Assembly: GCA_015223225.1 (NCBI GenBank)
Contig: JADFCQ010000004.1
Location: 124,001-188,000 of the forward strand
Length of the DNA stretch: 64,000 bases
Origin: Acetobacteraceae bacterium H6797
GTDB lineage: Bacteria; Pseudomonadota; Alphaproteobacteria; Acetobacterales; Acetobacteraceae
Direction of reading: 5' to 3'
Positions 1-8,811 of this stretch are shown here, in pieces. Position numbers and translations under genes: made by a program. Each line of letters starts with the position of its first letter. Position 1 is the stretch's first letter. Under the pieces are notes generated by a model. It searched no databases. It was given only the letters and a program-made list of their open reading frames with translations, and was not told where the DNA came from.

Positions 1-1120
1 TCATCACCATACCGATGCCGGGAATATCGCCCAGTTCGATGGAATGCAGCATGTCCCGCCCCGCCGAATGCTGTGCGCGATCGAGAAAAACGAAATCGGC
101 GGCGCGCCCGACTTCGATCAAGCCGCCGTCGAGATTGCGGATACGCGCCGTGGTGCCCGTCGCGAGGCAGATCGCCTCGGCGGCGGAAATACCGCCGAGC
201 GAGGAGAGCATCGAAATGGTGCGCAGGATGCCGAGCGGCTGTACGCCGGAGCCGGCGGGGCTGTCGGTGCCGAGGATGACCCGATGCAGCACGCCCAGAT
301 CCTTCGCGACCTTCACCGCCGCGATGGCCACACGCTCATTGCCGTTATGCACGATCTCGATCGCGCGCGACGAGCGCTCGCACAATTCGCAGACATGGCC
401 CTCGGGCAGCGCGGTATGGCCGCCATTGATATGGCCGATGATGTCGGCATCGGCTTCGAGCACCGTGTCCTTGTCGATCAGCCCCGAGCCGGGGATCGAC
501 GGGCCGCCGGTATGGATGGTGCTCTGGATGCCGTATTTGCGCGCCCAGGCGACCATCTCCTTCGCCTCGTAGCCCGCCTTCACCGAGCCCAGCCCGACCT
601 CGCCCAGCAGACCCACGCCCGCCTCGGCCAGTTCCTTGAAGTCACTCTCGACCATGCCCTTCTCGAGCACCGGCGCGCCGGCCAATATCTTCACCCCGGC
701 GGGGCGCATGTTGAAGAAGCTGCGCTGAGCGAAAATGGCATGCGCCTTGAGCCCGACGATGTCGCGCGGCCTGCCTGGGGAATGGACCTCACCGGCAGAG
801 ACCATGGTGGTGACGCCGCCATTGAGGAAGCTCTCCACCCAGCCGATCTGGTTCTGCCGGGGAGTCCAGTCGCCGATGACGGGATGGACATGGCTGTCGA
901 TCAACCCCGGCGCGACGGCTCCGCCCCGGGCATCGATTACCGTGGCCTCCGGCGCGTCTGGCAGCTGGTTCTCACGGCCGAAGGCTGCGATCTTGCCATC
1001 CACGACCAGGATGGCATCCGCTTCCAGAATGGGATTCTCAAGGGCCCCGGACAGGAGGAGGCCAATGTTACGGATCAGAACCTTCCCTTTGGCCGGGCCG
1101 GTCGCCGCTTCTACCGCCAT
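1..1120 (-). CDS. Amidohydrolase, enamidase-like (3' end cut by window edge)
   Basis: The minus strand reads open from an ATG at 1120 to the window edge (373 codons); a GGGGAG ribosome site lies just upstream. The protein has the metal-dependent amidohydrolase layout: an N-terminal beta domain, then DSHVHP (His77, His79), a GEVGLGS segment that could supply the bridging acidic ligand, later His motifs (IHTGG, GHINGGH), and LGTDSPAG with the catalytic-type Asp. Length and motifs fit enamidase, which opens the ring of 1,4,5,6-tetrahydro-6-oxonicotinate. The neighbours (molybdenum hydroxylase, 6-hydroxynicotinate reductase-like protein) support that step. Only about ten residues seem to be missing. 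Other cyclic-amide amidohydrolases cannot be excluded from sequence alone. Confidence 0.8.
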   Translation of the reverse strand, partial: MAVEAATGPAKGKVLIRNIGLLLSGALENPILEADAILVVDGKIAAFGRENQLPDAPEATVIDARGGAVAPGLIDSHVHPVIGDWTPRQNQIGWVESFLNGGVTTMVSAGEVHSPGRPRDIVGLKAHAIFAQRSFFNMRPAGVKILAGAPVLEKGMVESDFKELAEAGVGLLGEVGLGSVKAGYEAKEMVAWARKYGIQSTIHTGGPSIPGSGLIDKDTVLEADADIIGHINGGHTALPEGHVCELCERSSRAIEIVHNGNERVAIAAVKVAKDLGVLHRVILGTDSPAGSGVQPLGILRTISMLSSLGGISAAEAICLATGTTARIRNLDGGLIEVGRAADFVFLDRAQHSAGRDMLHSIELGDIPGIGMVM

Positions 1121-1164
1121 GCTCGAACTCCCCGTATGATTGGGAAAAGCCTAGCGCCGCAACG

Positions 1165-1184
1165 ATCATAAGCATAGAAACGAT
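1165..1184. promoter_or_regulatory. Candidate MarR operator 1 (divergent promoter region)
   Basis: The 69-bp gap between the divergent amidohydrolase and marR genes contains a 20-bp element with core AGCATA-N2-AACGA. It matches 15 of 20 positions with the element at 1726-1745. It ends 5 bp before the marR ATG, which would suit autorepression. Binding by the MarR protein is inferred. Confidence 0.5.
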
Positions 1185-1189
1185 TTTTC

Positions 1190-1666
1190 ATGAGCCTGGA
1201 ACGTCAATCCCGCCCTTTGAGAGAACCTCAGTCGCAGTCCGATACCGGTGCGGCGGACTACGTTCTCGAGGAGCAGGTCGGGCATCTGCTGCGCCGTGCC
1301 TATCAGCGGCATCTGGCGCTGTTCCAGAACATTTTCGGCGAAGACGGGCCGACGGCCATGCAATTCGCGGCGCTCCAGACGCTCTATACACGCGGCGCCT
1401 TGTCGCAGAACCATCTCGGTCGCCTCATCGCCATGGACCCCCCGACGGTCAAGGGCGTGGTGGCACGGCTGGAAGCGAGGGGCTGGGTAACCCGCGCTTC
1501 GGACCCGGACGATGCCCGCCTCAAGCGCGTCTCGCTGACGGCAGCCGCCATTGAGGCCATGCCGGGCATGATCGAGCGTGCCCGCGCAGTGACGGCGGCC
1601 ACCTTGTCGCCCCTCTCGCGCGAGGATCAGCTGCGGACCCTCGCCGTGCTCCGCCGGATGGCCTGA
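1190..1666 (+). CDS. MarR family transcriptional regulator
   Basis: This 158-residue protein has the MarR winged-helix fold. A dimerisation helix is followed by a helix-turn-helix around residues 65-95 (ALSQNHLGRLIAMDPPTVKG) and a wing with the family DPDDARLKRVSLT segment. It diverges from the amidohydrolase and precedes the molybdenum hydroxylase genes, so it is probably the local, ligand-responsive repressor. MarR proteins are known to control nicotinate pathways in several proteobacteria. A small GTCCC/GGGAC hairpin at 1674-1688 follows the stop. The ATG at 1190 was used; no strong ribosome site is visible because the gap is short. Confidence 0.88.
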   Translation: MSLERQSRPLREPQSQSDTGAADYVLEEQVGHLLRRAYQRHLALFQNIFGEDGPTAMQFAALQTLYTRGALSQNHLGRLIAMDPPTVKGVVARLEARGWVTRASDPDDARLKRVSLTAAAIEAMPGMIERARAVTAATLSPLSREDQLRTLAVLRRMA

Positions 1667-1725
1667 CCGCGAAGTCCCAAAACGGGACGATTTACCATTG
1701 AAACGGCCGGGCTCCTGGCCCTAGC

Positions 1726-1745
1726 ATCGTTAGCATAACAACGAA
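1726..1745. promoter_or_regulatory. Candidate MarR operator 2 (upstream of oxidoreductase operon)
   Basis: An imperfect palindrome, TCGTT-N8-AACGA, built on the same AGCATA-N2-AACGA core as the element at 1165-1184. It lies about 50 bp before the ATG of the FAD subunit, in the only gap of the operon. Finding the same element in both promoter regions of the cluster argues for one shared regulator. Confidence 0.5.
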
Positions 1746-1794
1746 TGGCACCCCTTCCCTCCACCGAGGGGTGCCCGCAGGGGCTTTCGCGCGC

Positions 1795-2667
1795 ATGACC
1801 CGATCCTGGCTTCGCCCGGCGTCGCTCGACGCCGCGCTCAGGGCCCTGGCGGCCGAGACACCACCGCGCCTCTTCGCGGGCGGCACCGATATTTTCGCGG
1901 CCGAGGCCTTCCGCACCGCCTGGGGCCAGCCGCCCGATGGCGATACGCTGGATATCGACGCCATTCCGGGCCTTGAGGGGATCGAAAAGCGCGATGGCGT
2001 CTGGCGCATCGGCGCTCGCACCCGCTGGGCGGGCATCCGCGACGCCAGCCTGCCCGCTTTTTTCGATGGGCTCCGCCAAGCGGCTGGGCAGGTTGGCGGC
2101 CCTCAGATTCAGAGCCGCGGCACCATCGCCGGCAATCTCTGCAATGCCTCGCCTGCCGCCGATGGCGTGCCGCCGCTGCTGAGCTTGGAGGCCGAGGTGG
2201 AATGCGCGAGCCTTTCAGGCACTCGTAACCTGCCCCTGAACGAGTTCATCCTCGGCAACCGGCGCACGGCGCTGCGGCCGGGCGAGATGGTGACGGCCAT
2301 CCTCGTGCCGGACCGCACTGCCAGCACGCGCGCCGCCTTCCTGAAGCTCGGGGCCAGGCGCAACCTCGTCATCTCCATCGCCATGGCGGCGGCAACGCTC
2401 GATGTGGTGAATGGGCGTATCATTAAGGCCAGTGTCGCGCTCGGGGCCTGTTCGCCGGTAGCGGTGCGTCTCACGGCGCTCGAGGCCGATCTGGTTGGGC
2501 TCGCACCGGGCGAGGCGGCGGAAGCCGTCACGGCTGACCATCTGAGCGGCATCGCTCCGATCGACGACGTGCGGGCTAGCGCCGATTATCGCCGGGAGGC
2601 GGCTGCCGCGCTGCTGCGGCGCCTGCTGGCCGCCATGGCCGAGACGATGCTGACGGAGGCCGCATGA
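1795..2667 (+). CDS. Molybdenum hydroxylase FAD-binding subunit (xanthine dehydrogenase family)
   Basis: This 290-residue protein has the FAD_binding_5 and CO_deh_flav_C layout. It carries the FAD signature AGGTD at residues 28-32 and the second FAD motif GGPQIQSRGTIAGN near 102-115. It passes electrons from the Fe-S centres of its partner to an acceptor. The ATG at 1795 is preferred over an in-frame GTG at 1771 because it has an AGGGG upstream and gives the family N-terminus (RPASLDAAL). The 3' end overlaps the next gene by 4 bp (ATGA), indicating translational coupling. Nicotinate 6-hydroxylation is the inferred reaction; a xanthine or other N-heterocycle substrate is possible. Confidence 0.88.
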   Translation: MTRSWLRPASLDAALRALAAETPPRLFAGGTDIFAAEAFRTAWGQPPDGDTLDIDAIPGLEGIEKRDGVWRIGARTRWAGIRDASLPAFFDGLRQAAGQVGGPQIQSRGTIAGNLCNASPAADGVPPLLSLEAEVECASLSGTRNLPLNEFILGNRRTALRPGEMVTAILVPDRTASTRAAFLKLGARRNLVISIAMAAATLDVVNGRIIKASVALGACSPVAVRLTALEADLVGLAPGEAAEAVTADHLSGIAPIDDVRASADYRREAAAALLRRLLAAMAETMLTEAA

Positions 2668-5405
2668 ACGCCCAGACCCCGCCGCCGATCCGCTTCGCGC
2701 TCAATGGCACGGAAGTCGCCGCCGAGTCGCCGGCCGGCACCCGCCTCTCTGCCCTGCTCCGCGACACCATGGGCGCGACCGGCACGAAGAGCGGCTGCGA
2801 TGCCGGCGATTGCGGCGCCTGCACGGTGCTGATGGACGGCGCGCCCATCTGCGCCTGCCTGACACCCGCCGCACAGGCCGAGGGTGCGGCCATCACCACG
2901 GTCGAGGGTCTGGCTGCCGACCCTTGGGGGGCGGCCCTCCAGGCGTCCTTCCACCATCATGGCGCCGCGCAATGCGGCATCTGCACGCCCGGGATGCTGC
3001 TCGCCGCCCTCGCCCTGCTCCGCACCAATGCCCAACCCGGCAAGGAGGAGGTGGAGACGGCCCTTGGCGGCGTGCTCTGCCGCTGCACCGGCTATCTTAA
3101 GATCATCGACGCGGTTCGCGATGCGAAGCGCTTCCTGGGCGCGCCGCCGCTCCAGGCCATCACGGCCGCGGGCGAAGCCTTCGGCTGCCGCATCCCCCGC
3201 ATCGACGGCGGGCCGAAGCTCGACGGCACGGAAATCTATGGCGCCGATGAAGCCCCGGCCGGTGCGCTCTGGTTGCGCGTTATCCGCAGTCCCCATGCCC
3301 ATGCGCGCTTCACCCTGGGGGATACCACTGCCCTGCGCCGCGCCTATCCCGGCATTCTCGACATCGTCACCGCCGAGGATGTGCCGGGCGAGAACAGCTT
3401 CGGCATTTTCCCCGACCTTAAGGACCAGCCCGTCTTCGCCGATGGGCTCGTGCGCTATCGCGGCGAGGCCATGTTCGCCCTGGTCGGCGAGCGGCTCGCG
3501 GTCGAGCGGGTTCCTTTCGAGGCATTGCCGATCGAGTGGGAGATACTCCCCACCTTCCGCCAGCCGGAGGATGCGCTGGCCCCCGACGCGCCGCGCATGC
3601 ACGATTTCCGGCCCGACAACATCCTGACCACCGGCCGACTGAACAAGGGCTCGCCGGAAACGGCCCCCTTCGCACATGAGGCGATGGGGCATTGGGAAAC
3701 GAGCTTCGTCGAACATGCCTATATCGAGCCGGAAGCCGGCTGGGCGCGGCGTGAGACCGATGGCTCCATGACCGTCTTCGCCTGCACCCAAGCGCCTTAC
3801 ATGGACCGCGACGAGGTCTCCCGCGTGCTTGGCCTGCCGGCGGAGCGGGTGCGCATCATCCCCTCGGCCTGCGGCGGCGGTTTCGGCGGCAAGCTCGACG
3901 TCTCCATCCAACCCATGATCGCCGTGGCCGCCAATAAGCTCGGCGTGCCCGTGCGCGGCGCCTGGTCGCGGCCGGAAAGCATGGCCTCCTCCACTAAGCG
4001 CCATCCCGCGAAGATCGAGGCCCGCGCTGCCTGCGATGCGGAAGGCCGCCTCACCGCCTTCAACTTCGAGGGCGTCTTCGATACGGGCGCTTATGCGAGT
4101 TGGGGGCCCACCGTCGCAGGGCGGGTGCCGGTGCATGCCACCGGGCCTTACCGCGTGCCAAATATTCGCAACCGCGCCCGCGCCGTCTTCACCAACAACC
4201 CGCCTTCGGGCGCTTTCCGAGGCTTCGGCGTGCCTCAGGCGGCCATTGCCCAGGAGGCACTGTTCGACGAACTGGCCTCGAAGGCTGGGCTGGACCGGCT
4301 CGCCTTTCGCCGTCTCAACGCCCTGCGCCCGGGGGACATCACCGGCACGGGGCAGATACTCGGCCCCTCCGTCGGCCTCGTCGATTGCCTCGACGCCCTC
4401 GAGCCCCATTGGCAGAAGGCCCTCGCCGAAGCCGAGGCCGCGAATGCCAGGCCCGGCCCCCTGCGCCGCGGGGTGGGCATTGCCTGCATGTGGTATGGGT
4501 TCGGCAATACCGGCATGTCCAACCCCTCCACCATGCGCATCGCGCTGGATGCCGAGGGGCGGCTCACCTTCTTCAACGGCGCGGTCGATATCGGCCAGGG
4601 GTCGAACACCATCCTGGCACAGATCGCCGCCGATGCCGTCGGCCTGCCGCTCAGCGATTTCTCCTATGTACTCGGCGACACGGCCCGCACTTTCGATGCC
4701 GGCAAGACCAGCGCCTCGCGCCAGACCTTCGTCAGCGGCCGCGCCGCTCACGATGCGGGCCTGGCCTTCCGGGCGGCCGCGCTGCGCCTCGCCAATGCCG
4801 GCCAGGATGCGCCACTGCGGCTCGAAGGCGCCCGGCTCTGGGTCGGCAGCCATCCCGTCGAGTTGGCGAGCCTCGCCCCCGACAGCCAGGGCATGGTTCT
4901 CGAGGGCATCGCGACCTTCGACCCGCCCATCGTCCCGCTCGATGCCGATGGTCAGGGCATTCCCTATGCTTCCTATGGCTTCGCCGCTCAGATGGCGGTG
5001 CTCGATGTCGATACCGGCCTCGGCACCATCGCGCTACGGGAGATCATCGCCGCCCATGACGTGGGCCGGGCGGTGAACCCCACGCTGGTCGAGGGCCAGA
5101 TCCATGGTGGCATCGCCCAGGGCATCGGCCTCGCGCTGCTGGAGGAATATCTCCCCGGCCGCACCGAAAACCTGCATGATTATCTCATCCCCTCCATGGG
5201 CGATGTGCCGCCGATCACATGCCTGCTGATCGAGAAGCCCGAACCGCTCGGGCCTTTCGGCGCCAAAGGCATCGGCGAGCCGGCGCTCGTGCCGACCGCC
5301 CCCGCCATTTTCTCCGCCATCCGCCACGCGACCGGCGCGGTGATGCGCAAGGCCCCGGCCCTGCCGCACCGCATCCTCGCCGCCCTGAAGGAGGCCCGCG
5401 CATGA
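2664..5405 (+). CDS. Fused 2Fe-2S / molybdopterin subunit of a molybdenum hydroxylase (nicotinate dehydrogenase-like)
   Basis: This 913-residue protein joins two normally separate subunits. Residues 1-160 form the small Fe-S subunit: a plant-type 2Fe-2S cluster with Cys45, Cys50, Cys53 and Cys63/65, then QCGICTPG and LCRCTGY for the second cluster. The rest is the large Mo-cofactor subunit, with GGGFGGK and a C-terminal GAKGIGEP that places the catalytic Glu near residue 872. Such enzymes hydroxylate N-heterocycles with water as oxygen source. Together with the FAD subunit it makes a two-gene enzyme. Its place directly before a 6-hydroxynicotinate reductase-like gene suggests nicotinate as substrate. 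The 3' end overlaps the next gene (ATGA). Confidence 0.88.
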   Translation: MNAQTPPPIRFALNGTEVAAESPAGTRLSALLRDTMGATGTKSGCDAGDCGACTVLMDGAPICACLTPAAQAEGAAITTVEGLAADPWGAALQASFHHHGAAQCGICTPGMLLAALALLRTNAQPGKEEVETALGGVLCRCTGYLKIIDAVRDAKRFLGAPPLQAITAAGEAFGCRIPRIDGGPKLDGTEIYGADEAPAGALWLRVIRSPHAHARFTLGDTTALRRAYPGILDIVTAEDVPGENSFGIFPDLKDQPVFADGLVRYRGEAMFALVGERLAVERVPFEALPIEWEILPTFRQPEDALAPDAPRMHDFRPDNILTTGRLNKGSPETAPFAHEAMGHWETSFVEHAYIEPEAGWARRETDGSMTVFACTQAPYMDRDEVSRVLGLPAERVRIIPSACGGGFGGKLDVSIQPMIAVAANKLGVPVRGAWSRPESMASSTKRHPAKIEARAACDAEGRLTAFNFEGVFDTGAYASWGPTVAGRVPVHATGPYRVPNIRNRARAVFTNNPPSGAFRGFGVPQAAIAQEALFDELASKAGLDRLAFRRLNALRPGDITGTGQILGPSVGLVDCLDALEPHWQKALAEAEAANARPGPLRRGVGIACMWYGFGNTGMSNPSTMRIALDAEGRLTFFNGAVDIGQGSNTILAQIAADAVGLPLSDFSYVLGDTARTFDAGKTSASRQTFVSGRAAHDAGLAFRAAALRLANAGQDAPLRLEGARLWVGSHPVELASLAPDSQGMVLEGIATFDPPIVPLDADGQGIPYASYGFAAQMAVLDVDTGLGTIALREIIAAHDVGRAVNPTLVEGQIHGGIAQGIGLALLEEYLPGRTENLHDYLIPSMGDVPPITCLLIEKPEPLGPFGAKGIGEPALVPTAPAIFSAIRHATGAVMRKAPALPHRILAALKEARA

Positions 5406-6889
5406 GCCTCGCCCTCGACAGCACCCAGAAATTCGGCGCGCAGGAGGAGAATGGCATCGTCCGTTGCGACGCCTGCCCCGTTCTCTGCCGTATCCGCCCC
5501 GGCCGCAACGGCGCCTGCTCGCGCTATGCCAATGAGAATGGCGAATTGGTCCGCACCGACGCGCTCGTCTTGCTCAACCGCACGCTCGAAGCCGGCGGCG
5601 AGATGGTGCCGTTCCTCGAAGCCGCACAGGATTGGTCGGGCGACGTGCTGCATCCGGGCGAGACCTTCGTGACCGCCATCGGCGCCGGCACCACCTATCC
5701 AGACTACAAGCCTGCGCCCTTCATCGTGGGCGGCCAGCATGAGGGGGTGGACACCGTCACGGTCGTCACCGAGGGGATCTTCTCCTATTGCGGCCTCAAG
5801 GTGAAAATCGATACCGACCGGCATCTTGGCCATGAGACGGCCGCCGTCCGGGTCAATGGCGAGCAGATCGGCCACGTCACCACCGCCGAATATGGCAGCC
5901 AGATGCTCTCCCTGGGCGGCGTTCGCCATCTGACGGGCGGGTCGAAGAAAGAGGGCAGCACCACTTGCGCCGCGATGCTGGCCTTGGCCAATCGCGAGGC
6001 GGTGGAAGTCACCATCGACGGCGGCGCCACGGTGTTGCTCCAGGCAGGCACCCAGCCTGTCGTGAATGGCGTGCCCGAGAAGCGCATGCGGGTGGGCTGC
6101 GGCAGCGCCACAGTCGGCATCTTCGCTCAGCAATGGTTCGGGCATGTCGATGAGGTCATTGTCATCGACGACCACATCACCGGCGTTCTCTCCGAGCATC
6201 AGGCCGGCAAATGCCTCGGCATGCCGCCTGCGGGCATCCGTGTGCGGGGCCGCCGCTCCACACCGGGCCGCTACTTCCAGGTCGCCGAGCCGGGCATCGG
6301 CTGGGGCGGCACCACCATCACCGAGCCGCTTTCGGTGATCGAAAGCATCGACCCCAAGCTCGCCTGGCCGGGCCTCCGCCTGCTCATGACGACCACGACG
6401 GGCGAGGATTCCTTCTATGTCGTCCTCGATGACGATCTGAAGCCTCAGCCAACCCCGATGCCCGAGGTGCTGCGGAAAACCGTCGAGCGCATCGGTGAGA
6501 ATTGCGAGCCCGCGCTCACCACCATCCTCTTCATGGCCGGTGCCGGTGGCTCGCTGCGCGCGGGTGTGACGGAAAACCCCGTGCTCCTGACCCAGGGCGT
6601 GAAGGACCTCGCCGTGCGCGTCACCCTGGGCGGCGCGCCCTGCTATGTCTGGCCGGGCGGCGGCATCACCGTGATGACAGATGTTCTCCGCCTGCCGAAA
6701 CACGCTTTCGGCCATGTGCCGACCCCCGCCCTGGTCGCGCCCATCGAATTCACCATGCGGCGTGACGTCTATGAGGCGCTTGGCGGGCATATGGCGCATG
6801 TGACATCGCTCAAGGATGTGCTGGCCGAGAATGGACAAGCCCTCACCACGGGCACCGCCGCCGAGAACCCCTGGCCGACGGCGCCTTGA
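5402..6889 (+). CDS. hnr: 6-hydroxynicotinate reductase-like Fe-S protein
   Basis: This 495-residue protein starts at the overlapping ATGA; an in-frame extension upstream lies inside the previous gene. The N-terminus has a ferredoxin-like cluster site, Cys22-x2-Cys25-x3-Cys29 and Cys39 (CDACPVLC, GACSRY), suited to a 4Fe-4S cluster. The body is rich in glycine loops (GAGTTYPDYKPAP, GGSKKEGSTTCAAM, GWGGTTITEP). I recognise the family as 6-hydroxynicotinate reductase, which reduces 6-hydroxynicotinate to 1,4,5,6-tetrahydro-6-oxonicotinate in Eubacterium barkeri and some rhizobia. The flanking hydroxylase and amidohydrolase supply the steps before and after it. The substrate is inferred from family and context. 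Confidence 0.75.
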   Translation: MSLALDSTQKFGAQEENGIVRCDACPVLCRIRPGRNGACSRYANENGELVRTDALVLLNRTLEAGGEMVPFLEAAQDWSGDVLHPGETFVTAIGAGTTYPDYKPAPFIVGGQHEGVDTVTVVTEGIFSYCGLKVKIDTDRHLGHETAAVRVNGEQIGHVTTAEYGSQMLSLGGVRHLTGGSKKEGSTTCAAMLALANREAVEVTIDGGATVLLQAGTQPVVNGVPEKRMRVGCGSATVGIFAQQWFGHVDEVIVIDDHITGVLSEHQAGKCLGMPPAGIRVRGRRSTPGRYFQVAEPGIGWGGTTITEPLSVIESIDPKLAWPGLRLLMTTTTGEDSFYVVLDDDLKPQPTPMPEVLRKTVERIGENCEPALTTILFMAGAGGSLRAGVTENPVLLTQGVKDLAVRVTLGGAPCYVWPGGGITVMTDVLRLPKHAFGHVPTPALVAPIEFTMRRDVYEALGGHMAHVTSLKDVLAENGQALTTGTAAENPWPTAP

Positions 6890-7707
6890 GCGAGCCGGGC
6901 ATCGCCTGGCTGCCCGGCGGGCGGCTGCATCTTTCCGAAGGCCCTATCGACCTCATCTGCCAGGCCGAGGGGCCCGATGCCCGACGCGCCCTGGAGCAGG
7001 CCGTGCGTGCCATGCGCGGGCTGCTCGCTGGCTTGGCCGCGGAACTGCCGCTGCTGCGCGCGCCCCTGACGGCGGAAGTCGAGCCCACCCACCCCGTTGC
7101 CCGCCTGATGGTCGAGGCATGCAGGCCTCATGCGGCCCGGCATTTCATCACACCCATGGCCGCCGTCGCCGGCTCGGTCGCGCAATACATTCTCTCGGCC
7201 ATGCTCGAGGGCAACCAACTCGCCCGGGCCTATGTGAATAATGGCGGCGACATCGCGCTGCATCTCGCGTCCGGCCAGAGCCTCGCCATCGGCCTCGTGC
7301 GGGACCTGGCCGCCGCCCGCCCTGAAGGCCGTGTGGTGATCGAGGCGCATCAGCCTATCCGTGGTGTCGCCACCAGCGGCTGGCCGGGGCGCTCCTTCTC
7401 GCTCGGCATCGCCGAGGCCGTCACCGTGCTTGCCCCCACGGCCGCCATGGCCGATGCCGCCGCCAGCATGATCGCCAATGCCGTGAATGCCGAACACCCG
7501 GCCATCACCCGCAGCCCGGCGTGCGATCTCTGCCCCGATAGCGACCTGGGCGACCGGCTGGTGACTACGCATGTCGGCCCGCTGCCGCCGGAACTCGTCG
7601 ATAGCGCCCTGCGCCTGGGCCTCGCCGAGGCGGCCCACCTGCGCGACGCGGGGCTGATCGTCGATGCCCTCCTCTGCTGCCAGGGGCGGATCGAGGCGCT
7701 GGGTTAG
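6886..7707 (+). CDS. UPF0280 family protein (ApbE-related fold)
   Basis: This 273-residue protein starts at a TTG that overlaps the stop of the previous gene (TTGA), so it is probably translated by coupling. It matches the UPF0280 family, which is distantly related to ApbE flavin transferases. Visible segments are VNNGGDIALHL, the GVATSGWPGRSFSLG loop, and a CDLCPDSDLGDRLVT motif with paired cysteines near the C-terminus. Members often sit beside 6-hydroxynicotinate reductase-like genes, so a maturation or flavinylation role for the reductase is plausible. No biochemical function is established, and no signal peptide is visible. Confidence 0.75.
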   Translation: MSEPGIAWLPGGRLHLSEGPIDLICQAEGPDARRALEQAVRAMRGLLAGLAAELPLLRAPLTAEVEPTHPVARLMVEACRPHAARHFITPMAAVAGSVAQYILSAMLEGNQLARAYVNNGGDIALHLASGQSLAIGLVRDLAAARPEGRVVIEAHQPIRGVATSGWPGRSFSLGIAEAVTVLAPTAAMADAAASMIANAVNAEHPAITRSPACDLCPDSDLGDRLVTTHVGPLPPELVDSALRLGLAEAAHLRDAGLIVDALLCCQGRIEALG

Positions 7708-7758
7708 GCGCAAGAGCGCGGCAGCCAGACCGAAACCACCCTGCCCGCCCGCCGCGCC

Positions 7759-8712
7759 ATGGGCCATGCTGCCATGGTGACCGAGACCATCCCCACCCGC
7801 TCGCCGCCGCTCTTCGACATCGCGCTGCTCATGCTGCTCGCGACGCTCTGGGCTGGCTCCTATGCCTTCATGAAGCTCGCGGTTGAAACCATCCCGCCCA
7901 TGACGGTCGTGACTCTGCGCATGCTCATCGCGGGGCTGGTGTTGCTGCCGATCGTGATGCTCAAGGGCTTCCAGCTTCCGCTGGATATCGCCTCGCTCGG
8001 CCGCTTCGCCGTGCTGGCCCTGGTCAATTCCTTGGTCCCCTTCGTGCTGATTGCCTGGGCACAGCAGACGGTGCCTTCGGCCCTCGCCACGGTTCTCTCT
8101 TCGACAGCGCCCATCTTCGCCTGCCTACTGGCCCTGCTGCCTGGCATGGGCGGAAGGATGGGCATGCAGAAGCTGCTCGGCGTCATCGCGGGTTTCGCTG
8201 GCGTGGTGCTCATCATCGGCCCGGCCGCCATGGCCGGGTTGGGTCAGGATCTCCTGGCGCAGGGCGCCCTCCTGGCGGCGGGCTTCGTCTTCGCGCTTTC
8301 CGCCTTCGTCGGCACGGCCTTTCCCGGCCGCCACCCGCTCATTCCCGCCACGGGGGCGCTGCTGGTCGGTGCCGTCCTGCTCGCGCCCTTCGCGCTCATC
8401 TTCGAGGCGCCCTGGACGATGCAGCCCTCGCTCTCCTCCATCCTGGGCCTGACGGGGATGGCCCTCTTCTCCACCGCGCTCGGCTTCGTGCTCTACTTCC
8501 GCATCCTGGCCACGCTCGGCGTCGCGGGCGGCACAGCCCAGGCCTATCTGCGAGTGCCCATCGGAGCCGCCTTCGGGGTCATCTTCTTCGGGGAGGTCCT
8601 GGCCTCCTCCGCCTGGATGGGCATCGCCGCCGTCGCCTGCGGCGTCGCGCTGATGACCATGCCGCCCCGGCGTGGACTGGAACTCTCGAAACCGCCGCTC
8701 TCCAATCGGTGA
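7759..8712 (+). CDS. EamA/DMT superfamily transporter
   Basis: This protein of about 312-317 residues has ten predicted membrane helices in two EamA repeats (for example ALLMLLATLWAGSYAFMKLA near the start and VPIGAAFGVIFFGEVL near the end). Such inner-membrane carriers export or import small metabolites; the substrate is unknown. It lies 51 bp after the UPF0280 gene on the same strand, so it may belong to the nicotinate-type operon. Two in-frame ATGs (7759 and 7774) are possible starts. Confidence 0.85.
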   Translation: MGHAAMVTETIPTRSPPLFDIALLMLLATLWAGSYAFMKLAVETIPPMTVVTLRMLIAGLVLLPIVMLKGFQLPLDIASLGRFAVLALVNSLVPFVLIAWAQQTVPSALATVLSSTAPIFACLLALLPGMGGRMGMQKLLGVIAGFAGVVLIIGPAAMAGLGQDLLAQGALLAAGFVFALSAFVGTAFPGRHPLIPATGALLVGAVLLAPFALIFEAPWTMQPSLSSILGLTGMALFSTALGFVLYFRILATLGVAGGTAQAYLRVPIGAAFGVIFFGEVLASSAWMGIAAVACGVALMTMPPRRGLELSKPPLSNR

Positions 8713-8811
8713 TGCCAAATGATGCGCGCTGCCACGCTTTGAGGCAGCCGCCCCGGCCGCCGGATAGCCAAAGCCCGCGTGATCGCTAGGGGGTGAAAGC
8801 CGCCCGGCGCC

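Noticed and set aside
2586..4853. Long minus-strand frame (755 codons) opposite the molybdenum hydroxylase
   Set aside because: It has no recognisable domain and a Gly/Ala/Arg-rich composition, and it is the mirror of strong codon bias in the real gene on the + strand.
5219..5401. In-frame 5' extension of the reductase gene
   Set aside because: It lies wholly within the hydroxylase gene and is Arg-rich. The ATGA overlap start at 5402 gives the normal N-terminus with the Cys cluster.
8713..8811. Possible riboswitch before the ABC importer
   Set aside because: I compared the gap with TPP, cobalamin, SAM and guanidine core motifs and found no match.
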